A DNA stretch of 31,238 bases from the NCBI GenBank assembly GCA_964590255.1, contig CAZPYA010000066.1, positions 1 through 31,238 on the forward strand, read 5' to 3'. Origin of the DNA: JAKIYB01 sp964590255 (GTDB taxonomy: Bacteria > Armatimonadota > Hebobacteria > CAIYQO01). Position 1 is the first letter of the stretch, and each line of letters begins with the position of its first letter. This document shows positions 23,184-30,558 of this stretch, in pieces. Position numbers and translations under genes: made by a program. A model generated the notes under the pieces. That model was not told where the DNA came from and did not search any database. It saw nothing but the letters and a program-made list of their open reading frames with translations.

Positions 23184-24062
23184 ATGCACATCTTCCTCAC
23201 GGGCGGGACGGGATTTGTCGGTACGGCCATCCGCGCGGCGCTGGTCGATGACGGCCACGCGGTGATGGCTCTCACGCGGCATGCGTGTCCGCCGGAGAAA
23301 GGCGTGACCTGGGTGACCGGGGACATCGCCGACTCGGCGACGCTGGCCGAGGGCATGCGCGACTGCACGGCGGTGGTACACATGGTTGGCATCATCCGTG
23401 AGACGCGCAAGGCCACTTTTCAGTCGGTACACGTGGACGGCACACGGCATATCCTCGACGCCATGGCGGACGCCGGCATCACCCGCCTACTGCACATGAG
23501 TGCGCTGGGCGCGGGCCCGAAGAGCGACACCGCCTACTACCGCACGAAATGGGAGGCCGAAGAGATTGTGCGCGCCTCCGGCATCGATTTTACCATCTTT
23601 CGCCCCTCCATCATCTTCGGTCGCGGCGATGGATTCGTCAGCCTGTTGGCGAAGCAGGTGCGCCTGCTGCCCGTCGTGCCCATCATCGGCACCGGTCGCT
23701 ATCCGCTGGCGCCCATTGCCATCCGCGCCGTCGCCACCGCCTGCGTGCAGGCGCTGCGGCACGACGATGTCATCCACCGCACCATTGAGCTGTGCGGCCC
23801 CGATGTGCTCACGTATGAGGAGATCGTCGATCTTCTGATGGCCCATCTGCGCCGGAAGAAAGCGAAACTGCATATTCCCGTCGGCGTCATGCGCTTCATT
23901 ATCGGCACCGCCGGCGTCGCGCATCTGCCGCTGCCCATCACCGCCGATCAACTGGCCATGCTCCTACAGGGCAACGTCTGCGCCGATTCTGCCGCCCACC
24001 ATGTCTTCGATCTACCCATCGTCCCGCTCCGCGACGGCATCGCCGAATACATCCACCCGTAA
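23184..24062 (+). CDS. Atypical short-chain dehydrogenase (NDUFA9/complex-I-type NAD(P)-binding protein)
   Basis: The N-terminus HIFLTGGTGFVGTAIRAAL is a TGxxGxxG Rossmann nucleotide-binding loop. The following VVHMVGIIRETR, FQSVHVDGTRHILDAM and YYRTKWEAEEIVRASG match the extended/atypical SDR group that includes NDUFA9-like proteins and NmrA-like epimerases. The Y-x-x-x-K pair is present (YRTKW). Such proteins bind NAD(P)(H) and act in quinone or lipid metabolism or as redox sensors; the substrate is unknown. The start is set at the second ATG (23184): GGAGG lies 7 bp before it, but only 1 bp before the first ATG (23178), which is too close. It stands alone between two terminator-like hairpins. 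Confidence 0.86.
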   Translation: MHIFLTGGTGFVGTAIRAALVDDGHAVMALTRHACPPEKGVTWVTGDIADSATLAEGMRDCTAVVHMVGIIRETRKATFQSVHVDGTRHILDAMADAGITRLLHMSALGAGPKSDTAYYRTKWEAEEIVRASGIDFTIFRPSIIFGRGDGFVSLLAKQVRLLPVVPIIGTGRYPLAPIAIRAVATACVQALRHDDVIHRTIELCGPDVLTYEEIVDLLMAHLRRKKAKLHIPVGVMRFIIGTAGVAHLPLPITADQLAMLLQGNVCADSAAHHVFDLPIVPLRDGIAEYIHP

Positions 24063-24099
24063 AGTGGTCTGACTGCTACTCGTTTTGTGTTCACTCTGG

Positions 24100-24128
24100 C
24101 GGGGTCCCGATAGTGAGTCGGGACCCCG
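24100..24128 (+). terminator. Hairpin after the SDR gene
   Basis: An 11-bp perfect stem (24100-24110 with 24118-24128) with a 7-nt loop, 37 bp past the SDR stop. There is no T-run, so termination is likely but not certain. It may also serve the remnant on the opposite strand. Confidence 0.55.
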
Positions 24129-24140
24129 TGTGCGTTACCG

Positions 24141-24297
24141 TTACAGGCTGAGTTTGAGCAGGCGCTGGTTGACGCTGCCGTAGACAATCGCGCGTTTCCG
24201 TCCAGGTGTCGCGGTCGTGGATGAAGACAATCACCTGGCGGTGACGCGCGATTTCATTCATTTCAAAAAGCAAGGAGTTTTCTTCTGCCCGGAGAAC
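24141..24297 (-). pseudogene. Possible decayed gene fragment, frameshifted
   Basis: Read on the minus strand, one frame gives a protein-like stretch (NSLLFEMNEIARHRQVIVF, then IHDRDTW). After a one-base frame change near 24205, another frame continues RAIVYGSVNQRLLKLSL to a TAA at 24141. The region also lies just before the hairpin at 24100-24128, as a gene end would. No intact ORF or start exists; an in-frame TAA precedes it. I do not recognise the family, and the resemblance to coding sequence may be chance. Confidence 0.25.
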
Positions 24298-24385
24298 TTA
24301 TTTATATGCATTTTCCCGGAGCGAGTCGGCGGGCGCTATGTCGCGTTGCACCGGCCGGCGTCGGCATCATCGGCGAAGGAGTTTT

Positions 24386-27025
24386 ATGAAACGGCAGCGG
24401 AATTACGAAACGGGATGGGGGCGAGTCGTGCTGGCGTGCCTGCTGATGCTGGGCATCGGTATGCTGTCCCCGGTGCAGGCGCAACAAGCACAGCGCATTT
24501 CCGTCTTGATCAATGGCCTGTGGGACGGGCAGTCGCGCGGCACCACGGACAGCGACCCGCTCGTGCACTTGATGCGGAATGATAAGAGCATCAGCGTGCG
24601 CGAATGGTCGGGGTTGACGCTGCCGGGCGGCGCGGGACGCACGCCGCTGCTGATGTCGATTGCCGGGCAGACGGCGCCGGACCTGTACCGGTCGTGGTTT
24701 CACATCATCCGCAGCGACATCTCGCAGGGATTCACGCATCCGCTGAATGAGTGGATCGGCGAGGACACCAATAACAACGGCACGCTCGATCCGGACGAAA
24801 TCACCTGGGACGAGTGGAAGAAGGTGCCGGAACTGTCGCGCCACGTGGCCACGGTGGACGGCAAGGTCTACGGCATCCCCGAGCCGTCGCGCTATATCAT
24901 GGGCATCATTTACCGCACCGACCTGGTGCGTCAGGCAGGCCTGGACCCGGCGAAGCCGCCGCAAACCTGGGACGAATTCCTGTATTGGTGCCAGAAGCTC
25001 ACCGACCCGAAGGACGGCACCCGCGGCATGGCGTTCCCGTGCTACGGATTCACCTGGTTGTCCTGGCTGTATAGCGCCGGCGGTTGCCCGGTGACGCAGG
25101 TAAAAACCAGCCCGACAACGGGCAAAACGCATGAATTCCCGATGGAGGCGGTGCGCTGCATCACCCCGACCGGCGAAGACCTGACCCAGGAACCCACCAC
25201 CTGGCGCGCGTCGTTGAACAGCCCGGCGGCCAAGCGGTCCGTGGCATTTATTCATCGCCTGCGCTGGCAACTGTGGATCCGCGACCCGCGGACGAAGGAG
25301 CCGATCAACCTGACGAACGACCAGGCGAAGGCGGGCAAGGTCACGCTGTCGACCGGCCGTACAATCACCTTCGGCCAGGACGACGTCATCGAAGGCTGCA
25401 TCGCCCCGGTGGGCGGGCCCGCCAGCAACGTGAACTGGTCGGAAGAGATGGGCCGCGGCAAAATCGCCATGATGCAGTGGTTCTTCAACGACCTCTCCGG
25501 TTACCAGAAGTCCATGGGCATCAACCCCGACCTGCTCGGAGTGTTCCCGATTCCCGCCGGCCCCGGCGGCCAGCGCGTGGTGCAGTTGCAGCGGCATTAC
25601 GCGGTGATGAGCGAAGGGGTGGCGCGTCGCTCGAAAACCGAACGCGACGCCGTTTGGAAAGTGCTGACCACGCTGGTGTCGCCGGAGGCCATCGATGAAC
25701 AGGTGCGCCGGCAGGTGCTCTCCGGCTTTGCCCGTTTTGTCAATCCGAAAGACCTGCAGCGTTTGGGCTATAAAGACTACATCCCCGAGGTGCCGCCCAG
25801 CCTGCGACAGCTCTACGCCGATATGGACGCCGGCACAATTCGCACCCACACCGAGCCGTTCATGGGATTCTGGGTGTCGATGGATTCAGCAATCAACACC
25901 AATGTGCTGGGGCTGGTGACCGCGCAGAGCGGTGAGGGTCTCGACTTCGAAAGCAAGCTGGACGAAGTGAACCATACGGCGAATACCGGAACGATGTTCG
26001 CGCGCGATGTGAAAGAAATTGCCCGGTATCGTCCAATGGCCTGGGGCATCTTTGCCTTCGTCTCACTGCTGGTCATCTTCTTCGTCGTGCTCATTATCCG
26101 GGCGAACCTGACTGTGCAGGAAAAAACCACCGCGGCGCGCGCCGGCGTGTATAAAACCTGGACGCCGTGGGTGATTCTGCTGCCGGCGTTGGGGCTCATC
26201 GCCATGTGGGGCTATTACCCGCTGGCGCGCGGCCTGCAGATGGCGTTTCAGGATTACCACATCGTCGGGAAGAGCCTCTGGGTCGGCCTGGATAATTTCA
26301 TCGGCGTATTTCTCAATCCCGATTTCTATATCTATGTTCGACAGACATTCAAGTTCGTGATGCTGAACCTGCTGCTGGTCTTCACCGCGCCGATTCTGCT
26401 CTCGTTGATACTCTCGGAAATTCCGCGCGGCAAAGTCTTCTGGCGCTCGATCTTCTTCCTGCCGCAGTTGACCAGCGGTCTGGTCATCGCGCTGCTGTGG
26501 AAGCTGATGTATAGCTCATCGGAGACTGGCCTGCTGAACCAGGTGGTGCAGTTATTCAAAATGAAGCCGAGCGATTGGCTGAACAACCCGGAGACGGCGA
26601 TGCTCTGCACCATCATTCCCAGCGTATGGGCGGGCATGGGCATGGCGTCGCTGATTTACCTGGCGGCGCTGAAGGGCATCCCGGAGGAGCTGTATGAAGC
26701 CGCGGACCTGGACGGCGCCGGGGTGTGGGCCAAGCTGAAGCGCATTACTCTGCCGCAACTCGCGCCGCTGATCATCATTAACTTCGTGGGCGCCTTCATC
26801 GGCACGTTCCAGAACATGGGCAACATCTTCCTGCTCACCTTCGGCGGGCCCGGCAAGGAGACGATGGTGTTGGGCATGGCCATCTGGCTGGAAGCCTACG
26901 CGAACCTGCGCTTCTCGGTGGCGACGTCGATGGCATGGATTCTCGGCAGCGCGCTCATTGGGTTCGCGTATCTGCAGATTCGCATTTTGCGCCAGGTGGA
27001 ATTCCGGCGTGTAGAGGAGGTGTAG
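24386..27025 (+). CDS. Sugar ABC transporter: solute-binding protein fused to MalF-like permease
   Basis: This 879-residue protein joins two normally separate parts of a CUT1-type sugar importer. A signal peptide (1-33, likely cleaved near VQA-QQ) leads into a family 1 solute-binding domain (about 36-500), with VDGKVYGIPEPSRYIMGIIYRTDLVRQAGLDP and GKIAMMQWFF as typical segments. Residues 127-138 (DTNNNGTLDPDE) are a textbook EF-hand calcium loop. A helix near 552-572 leads to the permease domain (about 595-870), with the EAA loop EELYEAADLDGAGVWAKL (767-784) that docks an ATPase. The start at 24386 has GAAGGAG 4 bp ahead. The MalG-like partner follows 2 bp later; no ATPase gene is adjacent, so a shared MsmX-type ATPase is likely. 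Confidence 0.9.
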   Translation: MKRQRNYETGWGRVVLACLLMLGIGMLSPVQAQQAQRISVLINGLWDGQSRGTTDSDPLVHLMRNDKSISVREWSGLTLPGGAGRTPLLMSIAGQTAPDLYRSWFHIIRSDISQGFTHPLNEWIGEDTNNNGTLDPDEITWDEWKKVPELSRHVATVDGKVYGIPEPSRYIMGIIYRTDLVRQAGLDPAKPPQTWDEFLYWCQKLTDPKDGTRGMAFPCYGFTWLSWLYSAGGCPVTQVKTSPTTGKTHEFPMEAVRCITPTGEDLTQEPTTWRASLNSPAAKRSVAFIHRLRWQLWIRDPRTKEPINLTNDQAKAGKVTLSTGRTITFGQDDVIEGCIAPVGGPASNVNWSEEMGRGKIAMMQWFFNDLSGYQKSMGINPDLLGVFPIPAGPGGQRVVQLQRHYAVMSEGVARRSKTERDAVWKVLTTLVSPEAIDEQVRRQVLSGFARFVNPKDLQRLGYKDYIPEVPPSLRQLYADMDAGTIRTHTEPFMGFWVSMDSAINTNVLGLVTAQSGEGLDFESKLDEVNHTANTGTMFARDVKEIARYRPMAWGIFAFVSLLVIFFVVLIIRANLTVQEKTTAARAGVYKTWTPWVILLPALGLIAMWGYYPLARGLQMAFQDYHIVGKSLWVGLDNFIGVFLNPDFYIYVRQTFKFVMLNLLLVFTAPILLSLILSEIPRGKVFWRSIFFLPQLTSGLVIALLWKLMYSSSETGLLNQVVQLFKMKPSDWLNNPETAMLCTIIPSVWAGMGMASLIYLAALKGIPEELYEAADLDGAGVWAKLKRITLPQLAPLIIINFVGAFIGTFQNMGNIFLLTFGGPGKETMVLGMAIWLEAYANLRFSVATSMAWILGSALIGFAYLQIRILRQVEFRRVEEV

Positions 27026-27027
27026 TC

Positions 27028-29187
27028 ATGCCGATTATCTCGAATGTCGGGCGCAAGGCCTGGAGCATCCGCCTCCTCACGACCATCATGTATGTCATTC
27101 TGCTCGTGCTCGGGGTGACGATGGTCGTGCCGTTCCTCATTACGCTGACCGCCTCAGTGTCGACGCCGATGGATTACCAGCGGTTCTCCGTGGCGCCGCG
27201 GGCATTCTGGTCACAGGAAGAACGCTTCGTACGCGGCATGGTGCCGTATTATCCGGAAACTATGCGCAATGCATTTACCATGTTCCGCGCGGATTTTCCC
27301 ACGGCACCGGGTGAATGGACGAACTGGCAGAGCGTGGGGCGCGACGTCACGCTGGTCGATGCCTTTGCCGGGGCTTACCTGAAACAGGCGGACGACCCGC
27401 AGCGCTGGGGACAGGTGACCCGCATGGCGGCGGATTACGATGCCTTCTCGCGCGCGTACCCGCTGGCGGACAGCCTGTGCAGCATCAACGAGCAGGATGT
27501 GGCACCGTATTACCGCGACTATTACCTGAGCCAGGTGCCGACGAGCCAGGACCGCGAGGAGCGCGCGCTGGCGCTGCTGGGCGAATCCTGGGGCGTGCCG
27601 TTTGAGAGCTTCTATGGCGTCCGCCCCACGCGTGAGCAGCAAACCCCGTTGGACCAGCCGAATTATTGGCCGCCCAACGATGGCCGCGCCGATGATTTTA
27701 CCCGCCTGCGCCAGGCGTATCTGGAACGGCGGTTCGTTCCTAATGGCATCAAGGGGAAGTGGTTGTCCTATGCGCGGAGCCAGGGATTGCGCCAACCGGC
27801 GCGTGCGTTGTTCCCGGTGACCAAAGACGCCGACCCCGCCGTGCAAGACGCCTGGGCCACATTTACCGCGTCGGTCACCCCGGCCTGCGAGACGCGCCCA
27901 TTCTCCATGCGCCTGGTGTGGCTGAAGTACCTGGGATCGCCCGCGCAACGCGAACGCATCGGGCTGAAGCCCGGCGGGGAGATCAGCGTCGCGGAATACA
28001 ACGAACTCTTCGGCACCCAGTATGCCGCGCTGACCCAGGTGCCGTTCCCGCCCGATCCGACGACGTCGGCGAAACTGGCGGTGAGCTGGGAGGCATTCGT
28101 CCAGAAAGCGTATCCGCTGCGCCTCATCGAGGTACGCGTCACGCCCGCGTTGAGCGCCGGGTATCAGCAGTTCCTGCAGACGCGCTTCAAAAGCAACCTC
28201 GCACGCCTGAACGAAGTGGCGGGCACCGCTTTCACGTCGTGGTCAGCCATCATGCTGCCGGCGACGATGCCGCGCACGCGGGAAGCGCAGGCGAACCTGT
28301 GGATCGACTACGTGAATAGCCTACCCATGGCGACGAAGAACCTGCACTGCGCTGAAACGGCCTACCAGGCCTTCCTGCTGGAGCGCTACGACTCGGTAGC
28401 GGCGATCAATACGGCGTATGGCCTGGAGATGACGTCGATCACCCAGGCGCAGTTGCCGTTCGATATGGCCTACCTGGTCACCTTTACGCAGAACGAGCGG
28501 CAGATGTTCTTCGCCTCACTCGGGGAGAACTACCGATTCGTCGTGGACTACATGCTGCGGCGCGGACGGGCGGGGGTGAATACCGTCATTCTCATCCTGT
28601 TGTCGCTGCTGGCGTCGCTGACCATCAACCCGCTGGCCGCGTATGCGCTGTCGCGCTTCCAGATGAAACAGACCCCGGGCGTGATCCTCTTCATGCTGGC
28701 GACGATGGCCTTCCCGGCCGCCGTGTCGATGATCCCCGGCTACCTGCTGATGCGCGACATGCATATGCTGAACTCCTACTGGGCGCTGATTCTGCCCGGG
28801 GTGGCCAACGGCATGAGTATCTTCCTGCTGAAAGGCTTCTTCGACAGCCTGCCGCCTGAGCTGTATGAAGCGGCGGCGCTGGACGGCGCGAAGGAGTGGC
28901 AGGTGTTCCTGCGTATCACCCTGCCGCTGTCGAAACCGATCCTGGCGGTTATCGCGCTGAACACCTTCATGCACGCCTACAACTCCTGGGAGTGGGCGCT
29001 GGTGGTGTGCCAGAACCCGAAGATGTGGACACTCGCCGTGTGGCTGTACCAGTTCAACACCACCTGGGGCCAGCAACCGTGGGCGGTCATGGCTTCCTTC
29101 GTGCTGGCGTCGTTGCCGGTGTTCATCATGTTCCTGCTGTGCCAGAATATCATCCTCCGTGGCATCATCCTGCCGCAGATGAAATAG
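27028..29187 (+). CDS. Sugar ABC transporter MalG-like permease with large extracytoplasmic insertion
   Basis: This partner permease is 719 residues, against about 280 usual for MalG. The first helix is at 16-40. The remaining helices lie in 515-710, with the EAA loop ELYEAAALDGAKEWQVFL at 611-628. Between them sits an insertion of about 460 residues (about 45-505) on the extracytoplasmic side. It contains degenerate repeats: a YxxFLxxRxxS helix followed by LNxxxGTxxTSWxxIxLP, clearest at 379-411 and 446-478, weaker near 324-341 and 180-200. Similar repeats occur in some glycosidase-associated helical segments, so glycan contact is possible but unproven. GAGGAGG lies 7 bp before the ATG, overlapping the end of the preceding gene, so translation is coupled. 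The gene ends in TAG. Confidence 0.88.
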   Translation: MPIISNVGRKAWSIRLLTTIMYVILLVLGVTMVVPFLITLTASVSTPMDYQRFSVAPRAFWSQEERFVRGMVPYYPETMRNAFTMFRADFPTAPGEWTNWQSVGRDVTLVDAFAGAYLKQADDPQRWGQVTRMAADYDAFSRAYPLADSLCSINEQDVAPYYRDYYLSQVPTSQDREERALALLGESWGVPFESFYGVRPTREQQTPLDQPNYWPPNDGRADDFTRLRQAYLERRFVPNGIKGKWLSYARSQGLRQPARALFPVTKDADPAVQDAWATFTASVTPACETRPFSMRLVWLKYLGSPAQRERIGLKPGGEISVAEYNELFGTQYAALTQVPFPPDPTTSAKLAVSWEAFVQKAYPLRLIEVRVTPALSAGYQQFLQTRFKSNLARLNEVAGTAFTSWSAIMLPATMPRTREAQANLWIDYVNSLPMATKNLHCAETAYQAFLLERYDSVAAINTAYGLEMTSITQAQLPFDMAYLVTFTQNERQMFFASLGENYRFVVDYMLRRGRAGVNTVILILLSLLASLTINPLAAYALSRFQMKQTPGVILFMLATMAFPAAVSMIPGYLLMRDMHMLNSYWALILPGVANGMSIFLLKGFFDSLPPELYEAAALDGAKEWQVFLRITLPLSKPILAVIALNTFMHAYNSWEWALVVCQNPKMWTLAVWLYQFNTTWGQQPWAVMASFVLASLPVFIMFLLCQNIILRGIILPQMK

Positions 29188-29206
29188 CCCGTAATCGCAG
29201 TAGCAT

Positions 29207-29378
29207 ACTCTCTGGCGTCTGTTGCTCGTGCTGATCGTCTCCTGTGCGAGTCTGTGTCTCGCCCAGGAGACTACCCCGCGCCGCGGTATCACCTCTACTT
29301 GCTGATCGGGCAGTCGAATAGGGCCGGGCGGAGCACGGTAGATGCGGAGAGCACGGAGATACATCCACGAGTGTTCAT
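29207..29378 (+). pseudogene. Remnant of a sialate O-acetylesterase (SASA-domain) gene
   Basis: One frame (from 29207) encodes a signal peptide-like WRLLLVLIVSCASLCLA then QETTP, with no start codon and a TAG just before. After a frame change near 29270-29285 the next frame reads YHLYLLIGQSNRAGRSTV then ESTEIHPRVFIL. The LLIGQSNxAGR and HPRVFxL motifs are the N-terminal catalytic block (GxSN-type serine) of SASA-domain carbohydrate esterases, which remove acetyl groups from sialic acids or plant glycans. The similarity stops where the palindromic element begins at about 29379. At least two lesions therefore affect it: a frameshift and a truncation with insertion. It follows the sugar transporter, consistent with a former shared glycan-use locus. 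Confidence 0.75.
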
Positions 29379-29550
29379 ACTGAGAAACTGTCTTGGAAGT
29401 GCTCGCAGCCGTCTCGCGGGTCTGGATCGCGCCTGACCGCGTTGGATTCGCTGGCATGTATGTCCCCATACACTCTCGCGAATCCGCCTTGCCAGCCACG
29501 ATCCATCCTCCACGATCCGACTACGATCACTTCCAATACAGTTTCTGAGC
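29379..29550. mobile_element. MITE-like palindromic element with about 50-bp imperfect terminal inverted repeats
   Basis: The left end (ACTGAGAAACTGTCTTGGAA, from 29379) and the reverse complement of the right end (GCTCAGAAACTGTATTGGAA, from 29550) align over about 50 bp, with differences mostly C/T. Both flanks offer AT (or CAT) as a short possible target duplication: CAT before the left end and AT after the right. The roughly 172-bp element has no credible coding capacity; both strands give short shadow ORFs. Size, inverted ends and insertion into a gene fit a miniature inverted-repeat transposable element mobilised by an IS elsewhere. The transposase family cannot be told from the ends alone. 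Confidence 0.65.
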
Positions 29551-29653
29551 ATCAAGTATGCGGCCGGCACCAGCTTTTGACACTGCGTATTTGTTTATCT
29601 ACTGCCTGACCATGAAACAAGTAACAACGGCAACTGCCGGTTCGAGAAACCGA

Positions 29654-29682
29654 TTGACAAACGGCTTAGCCGCGCGTAGTGT
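29654..29682 (+). promoter_or_regulatory. Sigma-70-like promoter for the secreted protein gene
   Basis: A perfect TTGACA (29654-29659) is followed after 17 bp by TAGTGT (29677-29682, four of six matches). It lies about 55 bp upstream of the ATG at 29738 and downstream of the palindromic element, so the gene is expressed independently of the transporter. Confidence 0.6.
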
Positions 29683-29737
29683 GAATGCATGCTATGCGTT
29701 GTCATCAACGCGACTCCAAACGAAAGGACACAAAATC

Positions 29738-30556
29738 ATGCGCTTCCGTTTTTCGCTGCTCCTGGCCCTGGTGATCGGAGTATTGGGCATAGCGCTGGCC
29801 GCCGAACCCGCGCCACCGAAAGATGCTCCGGTCGATCCGAATGCCCCGAAAGACCTTGGCACCCTCATCGATGTCAGCACAAAGATGCCCAACACCTGCC
29901 CACCCGATTGGATCGCCAAACATCCCGGCGCTTACGACAACCACCCGAATGAACTGGGTAAAATCGATTTACAACCGCTGTTGAAAGAGTTGGGATATAC
30001 CCGCATGGCTGGCTCGGCCCATGGCAAAACAGCGCCGCGCTGGCAGACCGCGTCGCTGACCGAAATGAAGAAGGACCTGACGTTGCTGCCGGTCTGGTTG
30101 GATCAGACGAAGTCGTTGTCCGAGGCGGAAGTGACGCGTAAGGGCTCCGCCAACAGCACGTTCTTCGTAATGAAGTGGGGCGCCGCCAACTTTACCTCGC
30201 TGGCCGGCGTGGAAAGCGCCACCGCTGAAACGGCCGTTCCGACGCCGTTTACGCTGACGTTGGTCCCCGCCGCCACTGCCAAACCCGGCGTGAAGAAGGT
30301 GATGCTGCTGGCCTGTCTGGTTGGCAATGAGAACTGGAAAACCAAAACGTTATTGGAAGTGAAGTCCATCACCATCGGTGAGAAGGACTACCCCATGACC
30401 CCGAAATGTGAACTGCAGTCCGAGAACCGCTGTACCGCTGTTGGCCGCGGCTTCCAAGTTGCGGTGAAACCGGGCGTGCCCATCAAGTTCAATCTGGTTG
30501 CCACACCGAATAAAAATAATGGTTCTGTCGGCACCTGGTTGGCTTTTGAAGAATAG
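29738..30556 (+). CDS. Secreted protein of unknown function
   Basis: This 272-residue protein has a clear signal peptide (RFRF basic start, hydrophobic core to residue 18, cleavage after ALA near 21). It is followed by a Pro/Ala/Asp-rich linker (EPAPPKDAPVDPNAPKDLG). The mature part contains three cysteines (in NTCPPDW, LLACLVGN and PKCELQSENRC-like segments, partly paired) and beta-rich stretches such as FTLTLVP and GFQVAVKPGVPIKFNLVATP, suggesting a beta-sandwich. I do not recognise a family. AAAGGA lies about 10 bp before the ATG. The glycosidase-like gene starts 2 bp after its stop, so both are probably co-transcribed. Confidence 0.8.
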   Translation: MRFRFSLLLALVIGVLGIALAAEPAPPKDAPVDPNAPKDLGTLIDVSTKMPNTCPPDWIAKHPGAYDNHPNELGKIDLQPLLKELGYTRMAGSAHGKTAPRWQTASLTEMKKDLTLLPVWLDQTKSLSEAEVTRKGSANSTFFVMKWGAANFTSLAGVESATAETAVPTPFTLTLVPAATAKPGVKKVMLLACLVGNENWKTKTLLEVKSITIGEKDYPMTPKCELQSENRCTAVGRGFQVAVKPGVPIKFNLVATPNKNNGSVGTWLAFEE

Positions 30557-30558
30557 GC

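Noticed and set aside
21944..23416. 490-codon minus-strand frame opposite purL and the SDR
   Set aside because: Spans two real genes and a terminator; shadow of GC-rich coding sequence.
24302..25849. 515-codon minus-strand frame opposite the transporter fusion
   Set aside because: Overlaps clear signal peptide and solute-binding motifs on the plus strand; no family features of its own.
29295..29570. 91-codon minus-strand frame within the palindromic element
   Set aside because: It only mirrors the inverted repeat: its LMLRNCIGSDRSR resembles the plus-strand ILRNCLGSARSR because the ends are inverted copies.
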